NCBI GenBank assembly: GCA_013399115.1 | Contig: VXAA01006093.1 | Location: forward strand, 863,538-927,537 | Reading direction: 5' to 3' | Length of the DNA stretch: 64,000 nucleotides | From: Anseranas semipalmata | Lineage: Eukaryota; Chordata; Aves; Anseriformes; Anseranatidae | Shown here: positions 52,171 through 64,000 of the stretch, one piece after another | Layout: each line of letters opens with the position of its first letter | How positions within the stretch are numbered: the first letter of the stretch is position 1 | Program-made: the position numbers and the translations under genes | The notes under the pieces: model-generated | Told to the model about the DNA's origin: nothing | Database searches by the model: none | Seen by the model: the letters and a program-made list of their open reading frames with translations, nothing else

Positions 52171-55100
52171 CTAGAAAAAAGTAATTTACAGTCAGTTTTA
52201 GCAAATACAAGAAGAAAACAAAATTGTTATAGAGTATAATTTTCCAAATGTTAATTAAAAAAAATCTGCTTTCACGACAACAATAAAAGTATATTTAAAT
52301 TTGTACATTGCTTTTTTGTAAATAACAACAATATTCAAATCAAATCATGAACTTTTACTCCTTTTATTTTCACAGCAGATACACATACAATTCACTCTGA
52401 CTAATAAACAGGAATATCTGTACATATTTAATGGAAGTAATATATTCTAGAATTTAAATGGAAATATTCATACAATGATTAGGTCAGTGAGACCTCTGTT
52501 GTAATTTTACTGTATATGTAGAAAGCCACTTCAAGGTAAAGAAGTAAAAACATCTTAATTTAATAATGCTCAGAAGAATTCAAGCGATTTATCTGAATAA
52601 TAATGAGTTTTCAAAGTAACTAAACAGCTTTATTACAAAGGACTTTAAACAAACTGACCTTTCCATCCTTAAATTCTTAAAGACATTTCCATTTTAACTA
52701 CTGTTTTACTATATTTTTGGTCTTGATGTTTGAGTGGGTTAAGCTGAACACTTGCATACAGATGCAATTTAATATTGCCTCGTTTAATAGTATTGTTGTG
52801 CCAGCGTAATAGTACAAAAGGTAAATTCTTGATGTCAAGTAATATTGTCTTTTTCTATACCAGTAAACCAAAAATCACTGCAGTACCCAAGCTTAACATT
52901 TCATAGCACATGAACTACGCAATTTTGAAATACTGATAATATGTTCCTTTCCATCCAGTGCCTGAAGCCTACATGTCTGAAATCAAGGACAGCTACAAAA
53001 TTTCAACTGTCAGTGAAATTTTATATTTCTTCACTGGACACTTGTTGTTACATATAGAAAATAATTTATACTGCCAATGAAAACTGACTCATTACTTCTT
53101 CATTGAAAACTATATTTTTATAATCATTGATTTTACTACACTTATGTCTATAAAGTAAAGAATGTACACTAAAGTGAATACACAACTCAGATCAGGACCA
53201 ATGTTCCACCAAGTTGCAGAAGATCTGAACCAACTTCATAAAGAAGAACAAAAATCTCAAGAAGCGTGCTTTCTACAGAAACATGTACAGATACACATAT
53301 CAATGAATTCAAACATGAAAGAAGAGAAAATACTGCAAAGTTATAAATTACTTCAAGAAAGTTATGGAGCCTTCTTGAAACAATAATTAATCTTATTTTT
53401 ATATTCTAGACAATTCTTGGAATACAAATAATTTTTTTGCCAATCAAAAAAAAAAAAAAGAAAATGAAAATGAACTTTGAACACTTCAAATTTTCATGGT
53501 AGCTTAAAGCAAAACTTGACAAATACAGAAAAAATAATTGGCTCAGCAAAGTTAAGTTAAATTATTTCTCATTATATTGAGTGACAATAAGTTGTTGATA
53601 TAATTGAGGTCATTGCTAGTATTTTGTCTAACAGTGCACCTTTAATACAGTTGTGGTGTAAAGCTCTTGGAAATGGAAGAGCTTGCAAATATATCTTGAA
53701 GTGTGGGTGGCCTCTTTACTTCAAATTAAATGGATTTACTTGTGCTTATTAGACATAAGCCCTGACGAGGCATATGCCGAAGCAGCTCAGTGAACTGGGA
53801 CCTTATAACGACTAAGTCAGAAACTGGTAACATTTACACTGAAGTAGATCAGAAGAAGCTCCACTAATATGAAAGCAGCAACAGTAGTATAGAGTTACTG
53901 ACAGAGGACAATCAGTTTGAACCGAAAGACAGTGAAAGCAATCTGCCTAGCTTTGTATGGATGGCAGTCAGGCAGCAGAAACACAGGGGTTTCTTTCCTC
54001 TCCCTTATGCCACTGCAGTATGACATTTCCAATTTCAGGCAAATCCCATCTTTTCCCTTAAATAGCTCACCAGACTTCATACAGCAAAATAAACAGAACA
54101 TCAGCTCTGAAGTTTGGTAATTCTGTTTGGACCAAAGGAAGTCTTTATGTCTGGTCCATATTTTAGAAGACAAGGAAAAACTGTAAATCATTTCCATGGC
54201 TGATGTAGCAGGGTTGAGCAGACGTATGGTAGCTATGCACCTGCCAATGATGCCCATCCTACATCTACTGAATCTATGTACTTTCCATAGGTCCTACAAA
54301 ACCCACTGAGATATCTAGTCAGAACCAACCTTTGTTAACCTAAAAATTCCTGACTTATGTTCCATTAACAGATTGTTTGTTTCTTTTAATTGTGACAGAG
54401 AAATATGTAACCCTTTTCTTCAGTGGTTTTGCCAAGTGCTGGAATATTTGAGTTCCCGACAGTTCGAAAGTTGGCACAAAGCCAGCAAACAGTTTTCACG
54501 TTCTTTCATATTATTCTGCCAATGAACTGGTTTGAAGTTTCCATACTACTACTGCTAATTAGCAAACCAGGATCACAGTGCTTTATAAGTGCTTTACAGT
54601 GCTGTAAGTCAGAAACAAATCAATTTATATATCCAAGAAACACGTAATAACAATATAGAAGACTGGACCTCCAACACTGGGAATAGCTTCTTTAACAGAA
54701 CGTTCAGAAGCTTTCTTTAATTACCCCAATAACTGAGCACTTTTGAGCTAGATATCTGCAGCATGCTGCAGATGCCTGGTTCTGGTTGTTCACATGCCAT
54801 TTATATTCTGTATTAAAATATGCCCATATTCACAGTGTTGTGAAATTTCAGATATCCTAAAACCCCACTGCAGCTTGATTTAAAAGGACATTTGTTCTAA
54901 AAACAGCTCTATCACCTGGTTTCTGAGCATTTCAAACATAACAAGTTAGCGCACTCCAAAGCTGATAACACTATGCCATTAACTTATTCCATTAACATAA
55001 ACATGTGCTCTCCGTTATATCAGAGGTAAACCATTTTAGTTTTATGTACAAGGTCCTGTAGTTATTTTTTCATATATCAAATACTCTAGTGCTTTTACAG

Positions 55101-58100
55101 AAATTAATAAAAAACTTTTGCCAGAAGCTTTAATATAAATAACAAATAACCATAAAACAGTCAAATGTATCTCAAAGGACTGTTTTGAGGCAAAACACAG
55201 GTGGAAGCAGGAGTATATGAATATGAAGCATCCTTCACTTTTATGAGCAGTATTAAAAAGCAGAGGCTGAATGCAAGGGTGACAGATTCATCTTCTTTGC
55301 AAAAAGACTGTGATAGGAGGGGTAAAAACCTAAAAAGCAGAAATATGGAGAGGGCAGGTTCTGGTGCACGCTTTCACCATGTTACTGAAGTGGGGTCCAT
55401 ATGATTCACTGTGTTACTGGTTTTGTACTTTATCTCTGGCACCATACAAAGGGATTATTTGCTTCAATGACAGCTACAAAGTCACATAAGAATTTATGGT
55501 ATAATATTACCATAAAGCTAACTGCTGATGATGATTCAGAGGCAGGATGACAAATAAATCAGATGTAGTTTAATCAAACAATTGGAAGTAAAAAGGAAGG
55601 CCTGTTTTGAACTTCCAAAAGGAAGATCCAGAAGTAGCTGTTTGTTGAAATAGCTTTACGGCTGCAACATTTCCGAACCTGAAGGGCTAACATGGGGGAC
55701 TGATAAAATGAAATCTGGTATATCAGTACAGTGGCACCACCCCAGAACTCCACAGCTCGTGATATTTAGATTAAGGATAAACAGAATTAATGTGGATGGC
55801 AGCTCCATTACCTACCAGAGATATATTTGCATACATCATTCTGTAACAAAGCACTGAAACATGGCCACTGTGGGGCCAAAGGAGATTTGGAAGATTTGTT
55901 GCATTCAATTATGTCACTCCTAGTTAGAATATGTGCACCTCATCACAGCATAAACACAGCTAAATGGTAATATATAAGCCAAAAAAGTTAAGCTAATATC
56001 TTAGAAGACATAACAAATCTTCCCTTACGCTGTCTGATGCACTGTCAAATGCATCTGTCATATGATGTAGAAGCATTTTGGAATCGTATTCCAAGTACAA
56101 ATCATCAAATCCAAGAAGGTGTAAAAATTAGATCAGTCTCAAGGAACATAATCACAACTCACTGGCTGCAGTAATTTCAGGAGCTGTGTGAAATTTTAAA
56201 TTTCATTAGTAACTTGAAATTCAATTCCTATTCACTAAAATACACATCCTGATTACAATCTGAGTAAAAGACTTTTTTCTACATGCATTTTCACGAGGCT
56301 TAGAGGTTGGGGTTTTTTTTTTTGATTCTGTATGTATGCGTGTTTTCAAAACATTACTAGATGATACTATTTTTTTTTTAATATATATTCAAGAAGCCTG
56401 TAGGTTGTCCTGTTCAAAACAGACTGCACAAAATCACCAAGTCCTTTGAAGAGTCCTTACATTATCCCTTAAAGCTCAGGCAAGTTTCATCCTTCATTTT
56501 AGCGAAGTATTTAAGCATACCTTTACCCTACTGAGTTTAGATATATTCATCCCATTGTTTGATTAAAAATCCTATGTCAGCTCAGGCCTAGAGCCGATCT
56601 TGTACCAATATTTTTTTCCAGCTGAATCAGACTCACATTTTACAAGGCCAAGACTGAGTGAAACATACGGCATTATTTTGTTCCACCTGCTTTTTGTGCT
56701 TCTAAACAGTACAAGAAAACCTCATCTCTGTAGTTCACAGAAGGTGCATAAAGATTTATGTCCTTTGCTCTTTCCAGTGGACTCACGGCTCTCCCTACTG
56801 GTTTTGGTAACAGCCTGCAAAGATTCTTCTGTATTTCATCACTGCTAAAGTAACACAGGAGAGCTCTAATTACCACAATCAACAACTGCATAAATTAGAG
56901 TATATGTATATATCTTTATATTGCTCCTTTCGTAATCTAAACCGTACTTGGTGGCTATGAAACCAGTTTATTGTTTAAGAACTTGAAATCTTTTCCTTAG
57001 TACAATTCTATACACTGATGTTACATGAAGTAAATGCTTCTCCATACACCTTTCAGAGAGCATACTCCTGAAATGACAAGTAAAAAGTTCAAAGATATCA
57101 GTAGCAACAGAAAGGTGACTTACTGTATTTTACATGTTACAATCGCTTGATTCTGGAAAGTTTTGTGTACAAAATTCCAAGGGGAAAAAAAGCTAGAAAG
57201 TATTAGAAAGGTAGCAGGTGACATTAGCCTGTAGTCACCAAAAAATCACCAGTTCTTATATCAGAGGCAAACTGAGATTATCAACTCAAATAATTATTAT
57301 CAACATTATGTCATTAATCAGATTTCTGAGATCAAGGAACAAGTAATATTATGAATGGCAAGGACTGGTTCCTCTTGATTGAGATGGTAGCTGTATTTCT
57401 TCACAACATAATCACTGACCCAACAAGAGTAATGCTACTTTTGACTCTGGTTTGGTAAGGACAGTCCATATAAAAGAGAAAGTCGTAACTTTTGATACAG
57501 CAATCATGAACTGAATTGTCTGAGATGAAAGGGAAATATAGACTTATCTATGATTAGGCCTCTGACTTTCAGAGGACAGACTTTTGAAATAATAATAATG
57601 ATAAAAAGTAATAAAGTAACTGGAGAGGAACTATTAAAGTACATGAACTGGAATACAGGATAACCTCAATAGTATAATCAATTGTATAAAGGCAATTTAA
57701 AACCCAAATAAGAAAAATGGGAGACAGGTGAAGCGGATCAATAACCAAATCTTAAATCTTGAAAAAGAATTCAATTTTTAAAAAGATCAAAGAAGTAGAG
57801 AGCCTATAATAACCAGAAATGGCTAGCAAAAATCCAGAAAGCATAGAGGGATTATGAGAATTACCAAAAATTAAGTTACTCTTTAGAAAGTCTGCTAAAA
57901 CAAGGTGTGTTAGTATACTAAACAATTCTTATTACAAATCAGAGTGAAGAGTAGATATTATATATAGCCTAATTATATCCCATTACTACTATTTCTGTCT
58001 GTTTAGAAATGTTGATCGTTTGGATTATATGTATTTATGGGAAAAGCATACATTAGATTCCAGAAATGATCTTTCCTAAGACCACCTACAGTATGACTAG

Positions 58101-58692
58101 TAAACTGCAGAACTAGTTAAAATCCATTAAATACCTGGGCAGATAGAGGCTTTATAGGCTAGTCCCAGACACATGAAAACACTAGAATAAATATTTAATA
58201 TTTTCTTGCTTATATAGGAACATGTTAGATGTATACTAAAATCTATAAATAGTTTTCCTTGTCTAGAAAATCAGTCATCTTTTTATATGCTTATATGATA
58301 CACCTTCAATGAAAGCATATCGATTTTTTTCCCCCATTTGCAATTTCCCAACATTTTTTCTATTTTTGTTTCTTTCAAAACTCACTTAGTAACTGCATCA
58401 AATACAAGCGAGGTCAGACTAACAGGTCTACCAGAATCATCATTTTTTCAACTGACATACAGACATAACATCCATAAAGAAGAATCTATAAAGAAATGAA
58501 AAACCTCAGGCCAGGTGCATTTATTCTAAGACACTGTAAACTAATGGGCAGGATAGAAGGGAGGGGAGTGAGATGTTACTAGTGTTCTGCAGAAACAGTC
58601 TTGTGACTATTTACTGCTTTCTCTAATGATTCTGGCTCAGAAATGTAAGCACGTGAAAATAAAATCTGGTAATAACAAAACCAAGGTCAACC

Positions 58693-58951
58693 ATAGAATC
58701 ACAGAACCATCTAGGCTGGCAAAGACCTTCAAGATCATCAAGTCCAACCAGACCTACCAAGTCCCATTATTAAACTATGTCCCTCAGTGCTGCATCCACA
58801 CATCTTTTAAATACCTCCAGGGACAAACACACTTCCCCAACTTCCCTGGGCAGCCTGTTCCAACGCTTGACCAACCTCTATGTGAAGAAATTCTTCCTAA
58901 TGTCCAATCTAAACCTACCCTGGTGCAACTTGACTGTTTCCCCCTATCCAA
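58693..58951 (-). mobile_element. CR1 LINE 3' end fragment
   Basis: The segment begins atagaatcacagaaccatct and continues ttcaagatcatcaagtccaa, then ccctgggcagcctgttccaa, gaagaaattcttcctaatgt and ctggtgcaacttgac. This is the reverse complement of a CR1 ORF2 end plus 3' UTR. The 'aagaccttcaagatcatcaagtcc' type terminus differs from the 'agggaccttaaa' type in the copies at 40118 and 47078, so it is a different CR1 subfamily. Confidence 0.92.
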
Positions 58952-60397
58952 GATGTCACTTCATACAAGAAGAGGTGAATGATCTTGACAACGAGAAGTC
59001 TAGTAATTTCATTAAATAATATTATTCAAAGTGAAAAGTGTAACAAGAATGTCACTTGAGAATGATAATTAAGAAGAGTGTAATTCAAATTTCAGCTAAA
59101 ACTGGAGCCATAGAGGAAAACAATATAGAAAGCCCTGGGTCTACACCCGCTTGGAAATGAAAATTAGCACCATATTGAGGAAAAGATAAATAAATATTTA
59201 CCTAGGATGCACAAAAAGACTAGATGTGAGAAAACATGCTGTTAGCAATAATGTACAGGGAACTGGTAAGACTTTGGATCTGCACACAGAAGAAATCTGC
59301 AAGCACTGGGACAGGGACAGAGTTAGGTTACTAGAATGAACAGGGATACAGAAACTTGTTTTACAAAAGGAAACAGGTTTGTTCAGCCTGGTAAATACTG
59401 GGCTTTTAGTGTGCATACGTGCTCTTTTCTGACATCTCTGGTACAAGCAAAGCATAAGGAGACTGCCACACTCCCTCCTGGTCTTCAGAGGAAAGGGACA
59501 GTACAGTCAAACACGGTCACAGAACAAATGCTGTACACTCCCTGTGAATTATTTTCTGTTCCTTATCATCACAAGACTGAAATTCTGTATTTAACTTCTA
59601 ATTAGTTTTTAAGATGGAGTTTGGAAGATTTATGAACAGAATTTTTAGACGTTTTCCTGAGGCAGCAGGGATTTGAAGAGTTTCTATTGAGGTTGCTCCT
59701 AGTGTCTAGAAGCACCTTCCATTTAATAAGGTAGCTTCAGCACTTTGAATTAAACATACCTTCTACGGGAGTCTGACTGTATAGTCATAGTCGCGTTCAC
59801 TGGGCACAACAAAAGGAAACCCAGCAACTCCCAAAGGTGAGTTGGGCTTGCCCAATTCTGGAAACATGCCTGAGTAACAAGAGGGGTGGTCTGCATCTTT
59901 TCATCAGCTTGCTGTCAAGGCTCTTCCTATCATCTGTCCTCATTTGTTTACATCAGAGAAGATTTGGCATAGTTACTCTCACTAATGCGATCCGTAAACA
60001 TGCCAGATTTTGGCCTTTTACCCGGTGTCATCTTGACCCAGTGACGTGTCGCTCTAGAAAGATTTCCCTGTTTTTCCATGGAAATGCCAAAACTGACTGG
60101 GGAGGAAGAAAATAAAGTATGAGATTTGTAACATACCACGACACAGTATAGGATTGATTTCCCATTCAGGAATGAAGGCAGATGTGGATAAAAATACAGA
60201 GCCCTCCTGGGTCTGGCCTTTTAAACCAGGATCCTGTCTCAACAGGATGCATTGACAAGTGTATAAGAAAAATATTGTTTCCTCCATTTATTCTCTCAAA
60301 CTCCAAATATTTGAGGCTCAAGAATTTCCTGAACAAGACAGGGTTTCTATAAATTCTGTAACCCTGCAGGGATTTTCATTTTATAATGTCCGTAGTC

Positions 60398-61210
60398 CCT
60401 TGAATTCATGTAAAATTTTAACAGCATCCTGCAGCAAAGTGTTCCACAGCTTTGTCTTTTGTTAAAATGAAACAAAAACAAACTTCCTTTTTCTTTCTTT
60501 TTTTTTTTTTTTTCCAATTTGCCTCACAGTAGTTTCTCTCAGTATCCTAGTTTCTGCACTGTGAGAGATGATGAAAAATAGGTTGCTGTTTGTCTCTGTA
60601 TGTTATTCAGAATTTTACAGTCTTGTATCATACTTCCCTTCCTCTCAATTGTCCCTTTCCCAGCCAGGAAAGTTGCAGCCAACTAACTTATTCGTAGTAC
60701 TGTCCTATACTGTGCCACACCTCTCAGCACTCATTCTTTTGAACCTTTTCTAGTTTTGGTCATCTTTTTGAGCTGAGCAGACTGGAATTGCCCATGTTCT
60801 TCAAAATGCAGTTTCTTGGCTTTTTTTGTGTGTAGTATAATGCATGTTCTACGATTTGTTCTCTCTTCCTTTAATAATACTGCCTAATTATTTTTAGGTG
60901 ATACTGAGCACTGAGCAGATGTTTTCATGACATTATCCACTACAATCTCAAAACATCTTTCCTGAGTTTTAATTGTTAGCCCAGAACATACTGGTTTTTT
61001 CTCCCTTGCATCACTTAATATATACCTACATTAAATTTCATCTGCCATTTTACTGTGCGGTCATGGAGTCCCATCCATTACTTCTGTCTTTCCTCAACAT
61101 CAACTTTTGCCTCTAACACCCTAACTTCATATCTCTAGCAAACTTGGTCATCACACATTTTATCCCTTCCTCCAAGTCATCTGATTCTCTCTAAAACTGA
61201 ACATCCCAGG
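60398..61210 (-). mobile_element. Ancient, highly diverged CR1 LINE
   Basis: Several blocks keep the order of the old sauropsid CR1 that is best known from turtles. They include agcatcctgcagcaaagtgt then tccacagctt (3' UTR), ttttgaaccttttctagttt, gagcagatgttttcatgaca then ttatccacta, and tacattaaatttcatctgcc then attttactgtg. Also present is a decayed 'ctctagcaaacttggtcatc' segment. All are the reverse complement of ORF2 and 3' UTR. No open frame survives. Limits are approximate. Confidence 0.72.
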
Positions 61211-61952
61211 TATACCATCATAATATTACATTTTCTGAGTGCTCCTTCTATAAAAGCCTGAAAATCTATTGATCGCACAGGCTCTCTGACATGCTTATGG
61301 ATATGCAAGTTGATTGCTTTGCTCCCTGGCTGTTCCAGTGCAGTTGTACGCGATAGACTAATGACTCAGAAAGTATCATGACAAATAATGCTCACAATAC
61401 AACACCTTAAATGGACAGTCTAAATTTGATATTTCTGAAGCAATCAGAACTATCCTGACATTCCAAATTTAATTGATACTTTACACATTTTTTTCTATGA
61501 CCTTACATTCTTCAGTAATACATTTTAGGAGCAAAAAAAAAAAAAAGTTATAAAATTTTAATTGATCTCTAATGGATAGAAAGAGAAACATATCCATTTT
61601 CTAGCCAGTGTAAGTCTCAACTTTATGAATCATCATTTGTGTGCTTGACCTTTATTTGTTTCCAAGACATGCAAACAGAAATGTCACATTCAGCCTCTTT
61701 ACAACATGAAAATGAAATATGTTCAATTTAATTCTTTGGTGTTCTGATAGGTTTTGTATTTACAAATAGAAATAGCAACTTTAAAATGTCAAGTAATCAC
61801 AATCATGGGCTCAGTAGAGACTTTTTGTTTCTATAGGAATACTATATTAAATTAATTTTGATATAATGAAAGTTTATTGCTGACTGTACTTAGGTAAGCC
61901 ATGTAACAGCTTGGATTTCTCCTGTTTAAAATAAGAATGGTATTATACTCAC

Positions 61953-62024
61953 AATTTGTGAAGACTATTAAGTCCAACAAACATTTCTGGTGTTAGGCAA
62001 CCAATTCTATTATTTGAGAGATCC
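61953..62024 (-). CDS. ADGRA1: ADGRA exon: leucine-rich repeat
   Basis: This is a 72-bp exon, the standard length of one 24-residue LRR. The acceptor reads tttcag and the donor gtgagt. It begins with one base completing a Leu codon, then reads DLSNNRIGCLTPEMF followed by VGLNSLHK, and ends two bases into the next codon (phase 2 to phase 2). The LxxLxLSxN pattern and the IGCL segment are typical of the penultimate LRR in ADGRA receptors. It is too short for a simple ORF search and was found by splice motifs plus LRR spacing. The repeat would contribute to the extracellular ligand or co-receptor binding solenoid. The preceding LRR exons and the signal peptide exon must lie beyond position 64000. 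Confidence 0.93.
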
Positions 62025-64000
62025 CTGAAACAAACAAAAAAAAAAAGTGAAATATTAGCTCTGTGTTATTCATATACACACCCACATAATCACATAGTCT
62101 TTAATTTTAATGCTTAAAGAATTAGAGACAAGTGAGAAATAAAGCCTTTTTCAGTAATATAACTGAATTAAACAGCTTTCACAACTTTATATAAATGTCA
62201 TTAAGCAATATTCCACAATTAAACATACCACACTGCAATTTATACTAATTGCATTAAAATGTGATTATATGTAGCAAAAAAAAAGCCCTTATCCTCAAAA
62301 TAAAGAATTTTTGTTATCAAATTTACTAACACCTGTTTGTTTACCTATGAAAAATGCTATGCATTCTGCATTATGTTGCATGCAATATTCAGCCAAGGTT
62401 GGCACATTTTTTTACTGTTTACTAATGTCTCATCTCATAGACAACATCATTTCTTGCTGAAGAAATCACAAAGCAGGGGACAATTAAATTTTTAGCTAGT
62501 AAGAAGGTCAGTCTTGATAAGTACTTGGCAAGCTCTTCTAAGAGCAATACTGTGGCTGTCTCAGACTACAAATAGTACAATTATGTTTCTTAACTCTTGT
62601 CTGCTGAAAGGTGAATGGATGTGGATGCTTTCTGTACAACTCATACATACAAGAAAATGTATAGAATACTTCTAGGAAGGAGACAAAAATAGGTATAAAC
62701 AGTTATGTTGTGATAACAATGGGAATACTGCCCCTTCGGGTGTTCTGAAATAATGTTGAATTTTCAAATGTTTGATTTTCAATTTTCACTATATTTTTCC
62801 TTCTTACCAAGTATTGTTTTTTATATAACTTCAGTAATGTAAGGATTGTAAGTGATTATATGTCCATAAAAATATTAGAATTTATTTGAATATATTTTTG
62901 TTTTAGAATTAGCGGTAGTCTTCCAAGTCCTTTGCTGCATTGTGCAGATTCCTTATTTTTCTATTGTTACATGAGAACACAAAAATAAAAACAGAAGAAT
63001 AAAGAAGAATAAGTTTGATAAATCCAGTTGTTGCTTTCATGGAGACATATCCATTCAGCTAGAATGCAAAGACAATTTCTTCAGAATTCACTACAAAGTC
63101 TTCTTCCATCAGACAAAGAATATATTGTTGTGCAAATAAATGATGAAACATTGCATTAGAACTGAAATATTTCTTAAATGCTAATTGGAGATATTAAGTA
63201 GGCAACAGCTGAAGAAAATAGTCTGGATAACAATACAGTGCATTCATTGCATATTAGCAGTTATTCTTTAAATTTTCCTAATGAAAGCTACATAGAAAAT
63301 CTAAAAAAGCAAACCTAAGACAAACACACATATATTCATATATATCCTTCCATTAGAAGAGGTAAACAGTAAACAAGAACCCACCCAGAATTCTTAGTTG
63401 AGTAATGCTTTATTTTGGCCTAAACAAAGTCTGAATGCATACAAAAGAAAATGCATCACAGTGTGGAGCATAATTTGGGTAGCAAAAGTAAATTTCAGTT
63501 AAACTAATGAAAAAAATACGTATTTCTAAGAAAACAAAAGGCTACATATCCTCTTCTCAAAGCTTTTTTCAGAGAGTGTGATTTTCACAGTGACGTGTAC
63601 ATGGCTGAAATCTCTATATTGTAAAACTTGTTTTTTAAAGTAAAAAGAAAAGGCAGCTTGCTGCACATTCCTCCAGACTAATACATATTATATTAGGTAT
63701 AATTCAATTCATGATGTACAAAGCTGGTGTTCCTTTTCAGGAGAAAGACATTTACCTTAATAATGTTGACTCATAAAATTGATGTGAGAGAAAGCAAAAC
63801 TCTCCCCTGGTGAATAACCAAGTGCCATAATTTTAGTGCTTCATAAATTTTCAATTTTCATCAATTTTGTTCGTATCTTTTTAAGTAAACCCTTGAAATA
63901 ATTCAGTTTTTCATTCAAATACAAATTATAAGAGTTCTCCAAATCATTCACAGAAAACATTTTGATACTGACAGCCTGCAGTTTATCTGCCTGACTTACC
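62025..64000 (-). other. Intron upstream of the first visible LRR exon
   Basis: About 2 kb of AT-rich sequence up to the window edge. No exon of ADGRA and no transposon is recognised. Confidence 0.75.

Larger units (their letters stand above)
52171..61952 (-). other. 9.8-kb intron between the two LRR exons
   Basis: AT-rich intron containing one younger CR1 end (58693-58951) and one ancient CR1 (60398-61210). A 120-codon minus-strand frame at 53895-54257 has no recognisable domain and overlaps another frame on the opposite strand. The remainder shows nothing I can name. Confidence 0.8.
8677..62024 (-). other. ADGRA1: Adhesion GPCR subfamily A gene, ectodomain part (nine exons; ADGRA1 favoured)
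   Basis: Nine exons on the minus strand encode, in order, LRR, LRR, LRRCT, Ig (two exons), HormR and three GAIN-region exons. This order is specific to ADGRA receptors (GPR123/124/125). Summed length is 1,411 nt; the first base completes a codon from the previous exon and the rest is 470 codons with no stop, and every splice phase matches its partner. Subfamily members are membrane receptors: ADGRA2 acts with RECK in WNT7 signalling, ADGRA3 is linked to polarity signalling, and mammalian ADGRA1 is a short, mainly neural receptor without this ectodomain. Paralogue choice is inference: recalled ADGRA2 and ADGRA3 sequences match about equally well (roughly half to 60 percent in the Ig and HormR exons), too low for a bird orthologue of ADGRA3, and the AT-rich, long-intron setting does not suit avian ADGRA2, expected on a GC-rich microchromosome. 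The ADGRA family call is near certain; ADGRA1 is about 60 percent. Confidence 0.9.

Noticed and set aside
53895..54257. 120-codon minus-strand open frame
   Set aside because: No recognisable domain, opposite-strand frame overlaps it, and the position is inside the intron between two LRR exons.
63992..64000. Perfect donor-like gtaagtcag (minus) at the window edge, possibly the previous LRR exon
   Set aside because: The one visible exon base would be G; with the phase-2 junction this gives xGG plus the next exon's G, not the Leu codon required before DLSNN. The motif is probably coincidental.
1..64000. tRNA, rRNA, snoRNA, CRISPR or operon-like gene clusters
   Set aside because: None recognised on either strand; the window is a single vertebrate gene with long introns.

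Overview
The window is nuclear DNA from a bird. The evidence is repeat content: CR1 LINE 3' ends closing on the avian ATTCTATGAT-type terminus, a solo LTR of a retroviral family common in avian genomes, and much older CR1/L2-like relics. Unique sequence is AT-rich with long introns, which fits a macrochromosome rather than a GC-rich microchromosome. No bacterial or viral gene organisation is present, and most long open frames are chance frames in introns or LINE remnants.

One gene fills the window on the minus strand: a subfamily-A adhesion GPCR (ADGRA). Nine exons can be placed by frame, splice sites and protein family. From the N-terminal side (high coordinates) they are two 72-bp leucine-rich-repeat exons (61953-62024, 52099-52170), the LRR C-terminal cap (51240-51403), two exons of one Ig domain (33312-33525, 20878-21042), the hormone-receptor (HormR) domain (17592-17790) and three exons of the GAIN-domain region (16037-16186, 12814-12975, 8677-8889). 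All have AG acceptors and GT donors, all phases match, and they join into 1,411 nt (470 whole codons) without a stop. The signal peptide, first LRRs, end of GAIN, 7TM bundle and tail lie outside the window. From recalled family sequences the protein looks about equally distant from ADGRA2 and ADGRA3, so I favour the third paralogue, ADGRA1, in a form that keeps the large ectodomain missing from the short mammalian ADGRA1. That is the most interesting reading here, and it is an inference.

The introns hold several layers of repeats. Young to middle-aged CR1 copies lie at 16600-16765 (+), 33780-33862 (-), 40118-41410 (-, with reverse-transcriptase remnant and assembly gap), 46505-47078 (+) and 58693-58951 (-). 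A solo LTR with visible 5-bp target duplication lies at 47317-47891. Ancient relics include a CR1 at 60398-61210 (-), a possible L2 at 34870-35465 and two palindromic amniote repeats near 18983-19090 and 36895-37003. A CpG-poor GC-rich block (10270-10737), a decayed 30-bp minisatellite (49611-49820), several small tandem and hairpin repeats and three assembly gaps complete the picture. I see no tRNA, rRNA, CRISPR or second cellular gene.
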